In this document: positions 6,437 to 14,634 of the stretch, one piece after another
Numbering within the stretch: the stretch's first letter is position 1
How the letters are laid out: each line of letters opens with the position of its first letter
From: JAVBPB01 sp031549965
Lineage (GTDB): Bacteria > Bacillota > Clostridia > Lachnospirales > Lachnospiraceae
Length of the DNA stretch: 18,962 nucleotides
Assembly: GCA_031549965.1 (NCBI GenBank)
Contig: JAVBPB010000105.1
Coordinates: 1 to 18,962, forward strand
Direction: 5' to 3'
Notes under the pieces: model-generated
The model's database searches: none
What the model was told of the DNA's origin: nothing
What the model saw: only the letters and a program-made list of their open reading frames with translations
Made by a program: the position numbers and the translations under genes

Positions 6437-6848
6437 ACAGATAATTTTAGTTTTACTTGGTTTATCCGGAGGCGTTATAATATCCGGAGGTATTTTTGCT
6501 TTTATAACCATGATAGGTATTATTCCAAGATTTGCCTCAAAAACTAATACAGCAAATAAAATTCTACTTTATGAAGATTGTGTTGTTGTTGGAGGGAGTT
6601 TGGGTAACCTTGTTCATATATATAGGTTTAATTTACCCATAGGTCATATTGGAATGCTTTTTTATGGTGCATTTTCCGGTGTATTTGTAGGTTGTTTAGC
6701 TATTGCATTAGCTGAAACATTAGATACAATTCCTGTATTTGCAAAAAGAATTAATTTAAAAAAGGGGATTGCATTTATAATATTAGGCATAGCACTGGGA
6801 AAAGGTGTTGGTTCATTTATTCAATTATTTTACTATAATATAATTTGA
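6423..6848 (+). CDS. spoVAB: Stage V sporulation protein AB
   Basis: An integral membrane subunit of the SpoVA dipicolinate channel. The frame is open from 6381, but I chose TTG at 6423. GGGAGG lies about nine bases upstream, the overlap with spoVAA is then only 14 bases, and the product (141 residues, beginning MTLIEQIILVLLGLSGG) has the usual SpoVAB length. Hydrophobic segments lie at about 5-30, 55-75, 80-105 and 118-138. Family features include IGIIPRFASKTNT, the central acidic LLYED, and ETLDTIPVFAKRINL before the last membrane span. The stop overlaps an alternative TTG of the next gene, but a better start exists for spoVAC. Confidence 0.9.
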   Translation: MTLIEQIILVLLGLSGGVIISGGIFAFITMIGIIPRFASKTNTANKILLYEDCVVVGGSLGNLVHIYRFNLPIGHIGMLFYGAFSGVFVGCLAIALAETLDTIPVFAKRINLKKGIAFIILGIALGKGVGSFIQLFYYNII

Positions 6849-6871
6849 CTACTAGATTAGGAAGGTGCAAT

Positions 6872-7390
6872 ATGGAAAAAAGAGATGTTGATAAAAATTC
6901 TCAGGAAATGTTAAAGGGTGTAACAACTAATTCCGATAAAGAAGCAAGAAATCAGCAATATAATGCTTATGTAGAAAAAATAACACCTAAGCATAGTTGT
7001 ATAGTAAATTCTTTAAAGGCATTTGTGATTGGAGGTATTATTTGTGTTTTGGGTCAGATACTAATTAATGTTTTTATTAATTATAATATTGACAAAGAGT
7101 TGGCAGTTACCTACGCAACTATTTCCTTGGTATTATTAAGTATTATTTTAACTGGGCTTGACTGGTATAGTAAGCTTGCTAAATTTGGAGGTGCAGGAAC
7201 TCTTGTTCCGATTACCGGTTTTGCAAATTCAGTGGCGGCTCCGGCAATTGAATATAAAAAAGAAGGTCAAGTTTTTGGTATTGGATGCAAGATATTTACA
7301 ATAGCTGGTCCTGTTATTCTTTATGGAATTTTTACATCGGCTATAATTGGATTTGTTTATTGGGGACTTATGCAAATGGGAGTAATTTAA
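6872..7390 (+). CDS. spoVAC: Stage V sporulation protein AC
   Basis: A core membrane subunit of the SpoVA channel; in Bacillus, SpoVAC has mechanosensitive channel activity. The frame opens at 6845 with TTG, but ATG 6872 is preceded by AGGAAGGTG (6859-6867) and is preferred, giving 172 residues. About 50 polar residues precede the first membrane span (AFVIGGIICVLGQILINVF, about 49-67), with YVEKITPKH just before it as in the family. The family signature GGAGTLVPITGFANSV (about 108-123) and the following EYKKEGQVFGIG are clear. The paralogous SpoVAE here shares GGIIC and VPxxGFxN, showing common origin of the two subunits. Three to four membrane spans are expected. Confidence 0.95.
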   Translation: MEKRDVDKNSQEMLKGVTTNSDKEARNQQYNAYVEKITPKHSCIVNSLKAFVIGGIICVLGQILINVFINYNIDKELAVTYATISLVLLSIILTGLDWYSKLAKFGGAGTLVPITGFANSVAAPAIEYKKEGQVFGIGCKIFTIAGPVILYGIFTSAIIGFVYWGLMQMGVI

Positions 7391-7408
7391 AATGAAAGAG
7401 GTGTTAGT

Positions 7409-8425
7409 ATGCCATATATGGTAGGAAAACAAAGTTTGTCCTTTGACTATCCGCCGCATATAATAGGTGCAGCGTCAGTTGTGGGGCTAAAAGAAAATGA
7501 AGGACCTCTTGGAGGGAATTTTGATGAGGTAGTTGCTGATCCTATGTGTGGTGGAGAAAACTGGGAAGATGCTGAAAGCAGGTTTCAAAAAAAGGCAGCG
7601 GAGCTTGCAATAAAAAAAGCTAATATTAATAAAAATGATATAAGATATATTTTTGCAGGTGACTTGTTAGGGCAATTAGTAGGTACAACCTTTGGAATAA
7701 TTGATCTTGAAATTCCTATGTTTGGATTGTTTGGTGCTTGTTCTACAATGGGAGAGTCAATGGCTTTAGGTGCTATGGCAGTTTCAGCAGATTATGCAAC
7801 TAACGTACTTGCTCTTACTTCAAGTCATTTTTGTGGTGCTGAAAAACAGTTTAGATTTCCTCTTGAATATGGAAACCAAAGACCATTGTCTGCATCATGG
7901 ACTGTAACAGGAAGCGGAGCGGTGGTTCTTGGAAAATCAGGGGGAGATGTGTGTGTTAGAGGAACAACTACAGGAAAAATGATGGACTATGGCATAAAAG
8001 ATTCTATGAATATGGGGGCATCCATGGCTCCTGCTGCATTTGATGTAATTAGTAATAATTTAATTGACTTTAATGTAGGTCCTGATTATTATGACAAAAT
8101 TATTACTGGTGATTTAGGTAAAATAGGTGGTCAAATACTAAAGGATTTATTACTTGAAAAAAACTATGATATTGCAGACAGATATTTAGACTGTGGAGAT
8201 CTGATTTTTGATAGTAATGCACAAGATACCCATGCTGGAGGCAGCGGATGCGGATGTAGTGCTGTAGTTTTATGTGCTCACATTTTAGACAAGATGAAAA
8301 GAAAAGAATGGAACAGGGTTTTATTTGTACCAACTGGAGCACTATTATCTCCTGTAAGTTTTAATGAAGGCAGAACTGTTCCAAGTGTTGCCCATGGTAT
8401 AGTTCTTGAAACTGTAAATAACTAA
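7409..8425 (+). CDS. spoVAD: Stage V sporulation protein AD (dipicolinate-binding SpoVA subunit)
   Basis: SpoVAD is the soluble, thiolase-fold subunit of the SpoVA complex that binds dipicolinic acid at the inner membrane. The 338 residues equal the length of the Bacillus protein. Visible family features are SLSFDYPPHIIGAASVVG at the N-terminus, DPMCGGENWEDAES, FAGDLLGQLVGTTFG, FGLFGACSTMGESMALG (C111, at the thiolase active-site position), TSSHFCGAEKQFRFPLEYG, and GGSGCGCSAVV near the end. No transmembrane span is predicted. AGAGGTG precedes ATG 7409, 18 bases after spoVAC. A 64-base gap with an imperfect hairpin separates it from spoVAE, the loosest junction in the operon. Confidence 0.96.
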   Translation: MPYMVGKQSLSFDYPPHIIGAASVVGLKENEGPLGGNFDEVVADPMCGGENWEDAESRFQKKAAELAIKKANINKNDIRYIFAGDLLGQLVGTTFGIIDLEIPMFGLFGACSTMGESMALGAMAVSADYATNVLALTSSHFCGAEKQFRFPLEYGNQRPLSASWTVTGSGAVVLGKSGGDVCVRGTTTGKMMDYGIKDSMNMGASMAPAAFDVISNNLIDFNVGPDYYDKIITGDLGKIGGQILKDLLLEKNYDIADRYLDCGDLIFDSNAQDTHAGGSGCGCSAVVLCAHILDKMKRKEWNRVLFVPTGALLSPVSFNEGRTVPSVAHGIVLETVNN

Positions 8426-8463
8426 CTCAATTTTACTAAGTTTGTTTTGCTTGGAAATTTGAG
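8426..8463 (+). promoter_or_regulatory. Imperfect intercistronic hairpin between spoVAD and spoVAE
   Basis: Directly after the spoVAD stop, CTCAATTTT (8426-8434) can pair with AAATTTGAG (8455-8463) with one mismatch, and TAAG/CTT continue the stem toward a T-rich loop. No U tract follows, so it is not an ordinary terminator. It may shield the 3' end of the upstream message or tune the spoVAD:spoVAE ratio. Confidence 0.35.
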
Positions 8464-8489
8464 CAATAAATTAAGAGAGGAAAATTTAT

Positions 8490-8846
8490 ATGGAATTTAT
8501 AAGAGCATTTATTGTAGGCGGTATTATATGTGCTATTGTACAGGTTCTAATGGAGAAGACTAAGCTTTTGCCGGGAAGGATAATGGTAATTTTGGTATGT
8601 AGTGGTGCTGTTCTTGGAGCTATTGGACTTTATCAGCCACTGGTTGACTGGGCGGGAGCAGGAGCTAGTGTTCCACTTTTAGGGTTTGGTAATGCTTTGT
8701 GGAATGGTGTTAAAGAAGCTATTGATATGGATGGATTTGTTGGGGTATTTAAAGGGGGATTTACGGCTAGTGCAGTGGGGATAAGTGCTGCTTTGGTATT
8801 TAGTTATATGGCTTCTTGGGTTTTTAGTTCTAAGATGCAGGAATGA
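8490..8846 (+). CDS. spoVAE: Stage V sporulation protein AE (SpoVAEb type)
   Basis: A small integral membrane subunit of the SpoVA channel. The 118-residue product has membrane segments at about 3-19 (AFIVGGIICAIVQVLM), 29-46, 52-72 and 90-113. It carries GAGASVPLLGFGNALWNGV (about 55-73), the SpoVAC/SpoVAEb signature. Length agrees with Bacillus SpoVAEb. AGAGAGG (8474-8480) lies nine bases before ATG 8490. It is the last gene of the operon: no spoVAEa or spoVAF follows, and a terminator-like hairpin begins within ten bases of the stop. The operon therefore has the minimal C-D-E core plus A and B. Confidence 0.94.
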   Translation: MEFIRAFIVGGIICAIVQVLMEKTKLLPGRIMVILVCSGAVLGAIGLYQPLVDWAGAGASVPLLGFGNALWNGVKEAIDMDGFVGVFKGGFTASAVGISAALVFSYMASWVFSSKMQE

Positions 8847-8923
8847 TTTTTTTGCCTCTATGGAGAAAGGAGAAGGACATTTTGCCAATTTAGTCTTTTT
8901 ACTTCCCAAGGAGGCATTTTTTT
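8847..8923. terminator. Long terminator hairpin after spoVAE, partly related to the 4838/5374 repeats
   Basis: TGCCTC (8853-8858) pairs with GAGGCA (8911-8916). Inner pairing joins AAGGAGAAGGAC (about 8867-8878) with GTCTTTTTACTT (8893-8904), using G-U pairs. T tracts on both outer sides (8847-8853 and 8917-8923) allow termination of either strand. The stretch 8875-8905 matches the outer end of the repeat copies (GGAC..TTTGCC..TTTAGTCTTT) at about 25 of 31 positions, so this terminator appears to share ancestry with them. The remainder of the repeat is absent. Confidence 0.7.
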
Positions 8924-8957
8924 AAAGTTTTAAATAAGTTAATACTTACTCACCCTA

Positions 8958-8986
8958 TTGACAGTAATAATATATTATGCTACAAT
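8958..8986 (+). promoter_or_regulatory. Sigma-A promoter of the chemoreceptor gene
   Basis: A perfect -35 TTGACA (8958-8963) and TACAAT (8981-8986) are separated by the ideal 17 bases. Transcription would start near 8993, leaving a ~70-base leader before ATG 9066. A housekeeping promoter is notable because motility genes often use sigma-D (sigma-28); no such site is evident here. Confidence 0.8.
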
Positions 8987-9065
8987 ACGATCAAAGTAAA
9001 GTAGTAATTATTTGATGACAAACATTAATTGCATATTTTAATAATAAGTAAATGGAGGTATTTTT

Positions 9066-11198
9066 ATGAAGTTTTTAAACAACTTGAAAGTTAGGACAAA
9101 GCTATTATTAGGATTTGGTACAATTGTCTTGCTAATAGTAATTAATGCAGTTGTAATAGTGTCAACAGCCAATCGTTCTACACATAATGTAGAAAATATT
9201 GACCTAGATGTTAAATTACAGTCAATAATAGGAATGGTTAGACAGGAATTTTCAAATGCACAGTCAAATGCAGAAGTATTATATAATATGATATCTGAAG
9301 AGTCATTTAAGGAATTTTCTGCGGAAACAGATACAGTTGATGGTTTACTTTTAGAAACTAATCAATTTGTTAGCAATAATGAAATTTTACATAAATTTAT
9401 TTCCCAAATAGAAGATTTTACTAAGATCTATGATGCATGGGATGCAAAAGTTACAGAAGTAAATGATATAGATCGTAAAATGACCGCATTAAACGAAGAA
9501 ATTAAATCTACAATGCAAGTACTATTAGAAATAACAGAAAATAGTGTTGTTACAAGAATTGATATGAATGCACCATATTCCACAATAAAAAATGCTTACA
9601 TTTTAGTAACTCAAATTCGTAATGCAAGATTTGCAACAAATACTATGATGGAGTCTTTAAACGATGGTGAAAAAGAATCAATAATTAATTCATTAAATGA
9701 TGTAATGACAGTTTTAAATGCTTCATTGGCAGTAGCTACTGGAGATACCAAGACTTCATTACAAACGATTTATGATGGTGCCGATTTATGGATAAAGGAT
9801 ATTAATTTATTAGCTAATGAAATGGATAATAGTAAAAAGGTTTCATCTGAAGCTGAAGCATATGGAACTCAGGCAATTGATTCTTTGAATTTGTTATTAC
9901 AAAATGTAGATAGTGCACTTTCTGATAGAACAAGTGACACTCTAAAATCTACTAATAGTTTATTGATAATAGCAGTTGTTATAGCTTCATTTTCAGTGAT
10001 GCTTGCAATTGTAACTGCAGTAGCAATTACAAATAGTTTATCTGCACCTATAGTAGGTTTAGCTACAGCACTTAATTATCTGGCTACAACAGGTAACTTA
10101 CAATTACCAGATGATTTAAATGAATTAGCTGGAAAATTAGTTGGACGTAAGGATGAAATGGGACTTGCTGCTACTTCATATGGAAACTTAATGGAGAGAT
10201 TTGGATATCTATGTTCTGAATTAGAAAAGATAGCTAATGGTGATCTTACATCTGAAATAAAACTTGCTTCTTCAAATGATGCAATGGGTAATGCACTTAA
10301 GCAAGTTGTTGATAACTTAAATGATATGTTTATGGAAATTGAAGTTTCATCTGAACAGGTTTCAGTTGGTTCAAGGCAAATAGCAGATGGAAGTCAAGCA
10401 TTAGCTCAATCATCAAACCAACAGGCGTCAGTTGTTGAAGAATTATTATCTACAGTTTCTTTAGTTGCTTCGTCAACAAGTGGTAATGCTAAACAGGCAA
10501 GCGAGGCTGCTTCTTTAGGAAATACAATAAAGAATAATGCAGAAAAAGGCACAATGCAAATGGATAGTATGATGAATGCTGTTAAAGAAATAAATGAAGC
10601 AAGCTTATCAATTAATAAAGTAATAAAGGTTATTGACGACATAGCATTTCAAACCAATATTCTTGCTCTTAATGCAGCAGTTGAGGCTGCAAGGGCTGGT
10701 CAGCATGGAAAGGGTTTTGCAGTGGTTGCAGAAGAAGTTCGTAATCTTGCAGCAAAAAGTGCAGAAGCAGCTAAGGACACGAGCGGTTTAATAGAAAACT
10801 CGATAGACAAAGCAAAACTTGGTGCACAGATTGCAGAAGAAACTGCGGCATCACTTTCAGAAATCGTTGAAGGAATTAATAATTCAAGTGTATTAATTAA
10901 CAACATTGCACAAACATCATCTGAGCAAACAACAGCAATAGATCAAATTAATATTGGAATCAGTCAGGTTGCTAATGCTGTTCAGCAAAATAATGGTACA
11001 GCACAAGAAAGTGCAGCAGCATCTGAAGAAATGAGTAGTCAGGCAGTAGTATTAGAAGAATTAGTATATAGATTTAAACTTAAAGATATGAATAAAAATA
11101 ATTTAAAACATGCAAAAGTTTCTCAAAATAAAAATGAAAAACCCAAAAAACAAAAAACATTATCATTAGGTGTTGATGAAGGTTTTGGAAAATATTAA
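9066..11198 (+). CDS. Methyl-accepting chemotaxis protein
   Basis: A transmembrane chemoreceptor that signals to a CheA-CheW complex. The 710 residues comprise a first membrane span at about 12-34, an extracellular helical sensor of about 265 residues (35-298, likely a four-helix bundle), and a second span at about 299-323. A HAMP region follows; a second HAMP-like stretch (LEKIANGDLTSEIKL, about 376-428) suggests tandem HAMPs. The long cytoplasmic coiled coil has the conserved hairpin tip DDIAFQTNILALNAAVEAA (524-542) and ends at about 672 with a basic Lys/Asn-rich tail. No C-terminal CheR-binding pentapeptide is visible. GGAGGT lies six bases before ATG 9066. The ligand cannot be deduced. 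It is monocistronic: promoter upstream, strong terminator downstream. Confidence 0.95.
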   Translation: MKFLNNLKVRTKLLLGFGTIVLLIVINAVVIVSTANRSTHNVENIDLDVKLQSIIGMVRQEFSNAQSNAEVLYNMISEESFKEFSAETDTVDGLLLETNQFVSNNEILHKFISQIEDFTKIYDAWDAKVTEVNDIDRKMTALNEEIKSTMQVLLEITENSVVTRIDMNAPYSTIKNAYILVTQIRNARFATNTMMESLNDGEKESIINSLNDVMTVLNASLAVATGDTKTSLQTIYDGADLWIKDINLLANEMDNSKKVSSEAEAYGTQAIDSLNLLLQNVDSALSDRTSDTLKSTNSLLIIAVVIASFSVMLAIVTAVAITNSLSAPIVGLATALNYLATTGNLQLPDDLNELAGKLVGRKDEMGLAATSYGNLMERFGYLCSELEKIANGDLTSEIKLASSNDAMGNALKQVVDNLNDMFMEIEVSSEQVSVGSRQIADGSQALAQSSNQQASVVEELLSTVSLVASSTSGNAKQASEAASLGNTIKNNAEKGTMQMDSMMNAVKEINEASLSINKVIKVIDDIAFQTNILALNAAVEAARAGQHGKGFAVVAEEVRNLAAKSAEAAKDTSGLIENSIDKAKLGAQIAEETAASLSEIVEGINNSSVLINNIAQTSSEQTTAIDQINIGISQVANAVQQNNGTAQESAAASEEMSSQAVVLEELVYRFKLKDMNKNNLKHAKVSQNKNEKPKKQKTLSLGVDEGFGKY

Positions 11199-11205
11199 TA
11201 TTTAT

Positions 11206-11238
11206 AAAAATGCATTTATCACATATAAATGCATTTTT
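11206..11238. terminator. Terminator after the chemoreceptor gene
   Basis: A perfect 14-bp stem, 11206-11219 against 11225-11238, surrounds a five-base loop. The stem ends in A5 on the left and T5 on the right, so it can work in both directions. It starts eight bases after the stop. Confidence 0.85.
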
Positions 11239-11272
11239 TATATACAAGTTCCCATTTTATGGCGGATAATTA

Positions 11273-11300
11273 TTGAAAATATAATAACTTATGATATAAT
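11273..11300 (+). promoter_or_regulatory. Sigma-A promoter of the hybrid kinase gene
   Basis: TTGAAA (11273-11278) and a perfect TATAAT (11295-11300) are separated by 16 bases, about 40 bases before ATG 11342. The preceding terminator isolates it from the chemoreceptor gene, so this should drive the kinase and the following lipoprotein gene. Confidence 0.65.
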
Positions 11301-11341
11301 AAAAATCGTGGGTATATAAAATAATCGAAGGTGATAAGCAT

Positions 11342-14300
11342 ATGTATTTGGCAGTTATACAGTTTATATTTTGTAGTATAACAACTTTGATAGCAATATT
11401 GATTTTATCTAAATCGGAAAGATTTGCTAGTAAAAGTTGGTACTTTATATTATTATGTTTATGTTCCAGTCTTTGGACATTTGGGTATGCTGCCATGAGC
11501 ATATCTAAAACTGAAGAAAGTATGTTTTTTTATTTATGTATAAATTCAGTTGGCGTAACTGCTACTTTTCCGGTATTAACTCGACTTATCCTTTCTATTG
11601 CTAATTTGGATATAAAGGAAAGAAGTATAAAATCTTTATATTATGTAATGATTTTTTTATCTGTTATTGTATTTGGAGCAATTGTATACTTAGAGGATAT
11701 TACTTTTTCTGGTACTTCTTATGGTAATTACTTTATAGTTGAAATGGGATTGGTACCCATTTTAATACGTTTGTATTTTAGTGGATGTTTGCTACTTAAT
11801 GTTTTCATTTTATTTATGTGGATTAGAGTGTGCAGATTTAAACGTGACAAAATATTGGCATTTGTAATGCTTTTCTGTGTTGTTACAGGTTTAATGGGGT
11901 CTTATGCAGATACAATGAGACCTTTATATGGTCAGCCGGCTTTTCCAGCCAGCAGTTTTTGTCAGTTTTTTTTGGTAGTAACTTTATATTACTATTCAAA
12001 TAAATATAATTCATTTAATATTACAATATCAAACTTTGCAGGATATATATATTCCTCAGTTAGTATGCCTATAATTTTAGTTAATCCTGATCATAAAATA
12101 GCTATTGCAAATAATAGTGCAATTAAGTTTTTTGGAATAGATTCAGAAAATTTAAGAGGAAAACATATAAGGCAATTATTTGAGTTTAATGGTAAATTGG
12201 TAGAAAATATTGAAAAGAATTTATTTGAATTTGAAACGGTTCGGGAATATAATGTTAACTGTATACAAAATAGCAGGAAATGTAACATAGTTGCTAATTA
12301 CATATATGATGACTATGATGAAATTATATGCGGAATCTGTATGATAACGGATATGACAGATAGAATAAATTTTATTAATCAGCTAAATGAGTCTAAAAAG
12401 GAAGCTGAGGCAGCAAATCAGGCAAAAAGTGCATTCTTGGCTAATATGAGTCATGAAATCAGAACTCCTATGAATGCAATAATTGGAATAAGTGAAATTC
12501 TTTTACGTGAAGAAAATCTGGATGAAAATGTTCGTTCTAATGTAAGTAAAATTAGAAACTCTGGAACAGGCTTATTAACAATAATTAATGATATTTTAGA
12601 TTTATCAAAGATTGAGTCAGGTAAATTTGAGATAATTAATTCAGATTATATGCTGGCATCTATAATTGTTGATATTATCAATGTTATTGGGGTTAAGATA
12701 GAAGAAAAAGAACTTAAATTTTTAATCAATATTAATCCATACATGCCTGCTAGTTTTATTGGTGACGAGGTTAGAATAAAACAGGTTCTATTAAATGTAA
12801 TCGGTAATGCTGTTAAGTTTACTCACAAAGGATATATAGTTTTATCGATAGATGGTTACATTGAAGAAGATAATTTTATTATGGATATGAAGGTATCGGA
12901 TACTGGTTTAGGCATAAAGGAAGAAGATATACCAAAGCTATTTGGCGTATTTAGCCAAGTGGATACCAGAAAGAACCGAAGTATAAAAGGAACAGGGCTA
13001 GGGCTTAGTATTACTAAAAACTTGGTTGAACTTATGGACGGAAATATTAGTGTAACTTCCGAATATGGTGTGGGAACTACTTTTTCTATTGCAATAAAAC
13101 AGGAGTTAAAAGATACAAAAGAATTAATTGCTCAAATTAATAATCCTAACAGATTTAAAGTATTAATTTTTGAAGAGGATAAAATGATAATTGATTCTTT
13201 TGCTCAAGTTTTGGAGAAAACTGATATTAAATATGATGTTTCAAATGATATAAATTATGTAATAAGAGAAATTAAAAATAATAAATATACTCATGTAATA
13301 TTAAACAACGAAAAAGCAGGTTTAATAAAAACTGATCTTAATGGTATAAAATGTAATCTAATATTTATTGTTTATATTGATTCAGAGGGGACATTGATGG
13401 AAAGGGAAGAGAATGTAAAAACAGTCTTCTTGCCCCTATTTTGTTTACAAATTGCTGACATTTTTAATTCAAAAAGGAATAGTAAATTTACGGAACAGAG
13501 AGGACTAGATATGAAAAATATTATACAGATGCCATATGCTAAGATACTTATTGTAGATGATACAGAGGTAAATATCCATGTGGCAAAGGGTCTTATGAAG
13601 CCATACGGCATGCAGATTGACACTGTAACAAGCGGTTTTAAAGCAATTGAAAGAGTAAAGAGAACGGAGTATGATTTAATATTTATGGATCATATGATGC
13701 CGGAAATGGATGGTATTGATACTACAAAAGCTATACGTGCAATGAGCGGTGAACATTTTAAAAAGGTACCTATAATTGCGTTGACAGCTAATGCCTTTAT
13801 CAACGCCAGAGAAACATTTTTAGAGGAAGGATTTAATGATTTATTGCTAAAACCAATTGATGTTATTAAACTTGATGAAATTTTGAAAAAATGGATTTTA
13901 GAATTTAACAAAGATAAATTACCAGAAAGTAAATATAATACAGATAGAAAAAAAGAAATTTATGTTGATCAAGAGGTAGATGAAAACATTCAAAAGACAA
14001 AAATCATGTTGAAAAATAGTGTACCTCAGGATTGTTCTATACTAGTTAGAAGAGGAGTAGAATCTGCTTTAAATGATTTGGCTTTTTATAAAGAAATATT
14101 AGATATATTTTGTAATGAGGCTAAAAAGCATAGAGAAAGCTTACTTAGTATATTTGAAGATGGTCAGATGGACTTATTTACTACTAAAATTCATTCCATA
14201 AAAAGCTCAAGCCATAGTATTGGTGCTATAACTTTGTCAAATTTAGCAAAAGAATTAGAAGAAGCTTCAATAAAAAATAATACAGAATTTGTTAAAGCCC

Positions 14301-14608
14301 ATTTAAAAGGTTTTTTAGAAGAACTTGAAAAAGTAATCTTGGATGGTCAAATTATTTTAAATAACATAATATTAAATAGTAATGATCAAAATAAAGTGAA
14401 ATTTAATGATATTGATCAAAATATATTAAAGAAGCTAAAAACTTTTCTTGATGACTATGATACAACAAAAATTGAATCATTAACAGAAACTTTAAGAAGA
14501 TTTAGTTATGATGAAGAACAGCAGACAATAATAGATGAAATTATTAATAAAATATCTGATTATGATTTTGAAGAAGCAAGTGCTTTGATTGAATCTATTT
14601 TAGATTAA
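11342..14608 (+). CDS. Membrane hybrid histidine kinase with degenerate receiver, receiver and HPt domains
   Basis: A 1088-residue phosphorelay kinase. In order: seven hydrophobic segments (about 4-218, an N-terminal 7TM sensor), a PAS-like domain (about 232-345), a HisKA dimerisation helix with the phosphorylated H371 in NMSHEIRTPMN, and an HATPase domain (N489 of the N box, DTGLGI 520-525, GTGLGL 550-555). A receiver-like domain (605-708) lacks the acceptor Asp (N655/N656 in its place) and the acidic pocket is FEED. A complete receiver follows (733-852; D739, D740, acceptor D783, T815, K837). Then comes an HPt domain with H951 in IHSIKSSSHSIGA and a helical ~70-residue tail. It has no DNA-binding or enzymatic output, so the phosphate must pass to a separate regulator. 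The ATG at 11342 follows GAAGGTGAT. Signal and target are unknown. Confidence 0.93.
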   Translation: MYLAVIQFIFCSITTLIAILILSKSERFASKSWYFILLCLCSSLWTFGYAAMSISKTEESMFFYLCINSVGVTATFPVLTRLILSIANLDIKERSIKSLYYVMIFLSVIVFGAIVYLEDITFSGTSYGNYFIVEMGLVPILIRLYFSGCLLLNVFILFMWIRVCRFKRDKILAFVMLFCVVTGLMGSYADTMRPLYGQPAFPASSFCQFFLVVTLYYYSNKYNSFNITISNFAGYIYSSVSMPIILVNPDHKIAIANNSAIKFFGIDSENLRGKHIRQLFEFNGKLVENIEKNLFEFETVREYNVNCIQNSRKCNIVANYIYDDYDEIICGICMITDMTDRINFINQLNESKKEAEAANQAKSAFLANMSHEIRTPMNAIIGISEILLREENLDENVRSNVSKIRNSGTGLLTIINDILDLSKIESGKFEIINSDYMLASIIVDIINVIGVKIEEKELKFLININPYMPASFIGDEVRIKQVLLNVIGNAVKFTHKGYIVLSIDGYIEEDNFIMDMKVSDTGLGIKEEDIPKLFGVFSQVDTRKNRSIKGTGLGLSITKNLVELMDGNISVTSEYGVGTTFSIAIKQELKDTKELIAQINNPNRFKVLIFEEDKMIIDSFAQVLEKTDIKYDVSNDINYVIREIKNNKYTHVILNNEKAGLIKTDLNGIKCNLIFIVYIDSEGTLMEREENVKTVFLPLFCLQIADIFNSKRNSKFTEQRGLDMKNIIQMPYAKILIVDDTEVNIHVAKGLMKPYGMQIDTVTSGFKAIERVKRTEYDLIFMDHMMPEMDGIDTTKAIRAMSGEHFKKVPIIALTANAFINARETFLEEGFNDLLLKPIDVIKLDEILKKWILEFNKDKLPESKYNTDRKKEIYVDQEVDENIQKTKIMLKNSVPQDCSILVRRGVESALNDLAFYKEILDIFCNEAKKHRESLLSIFEDGQMDLFTTKIHSIKSSSHSIGAITLSNLAKELEEASIKNNTEFVKAHLKGFLEELEKVILDGQIILNNIILNSNDQNKVKFNDIDQNILKKLKTFLDDYDTTKIESLTETLRRFSYDEEQQTIIDEIINKISDYDFEEASALIESILD

Positions 14609-14634
14609 TAATTATCTTTAAAAGGATGGATATG

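Noticed and set aside
6845..6871. Upstream TTG start for spoVAC
   Set aside because: ATG 6872 has AGGAAGGTG at proper distance; the TTG lies within the end of spoVAB without its own signal.
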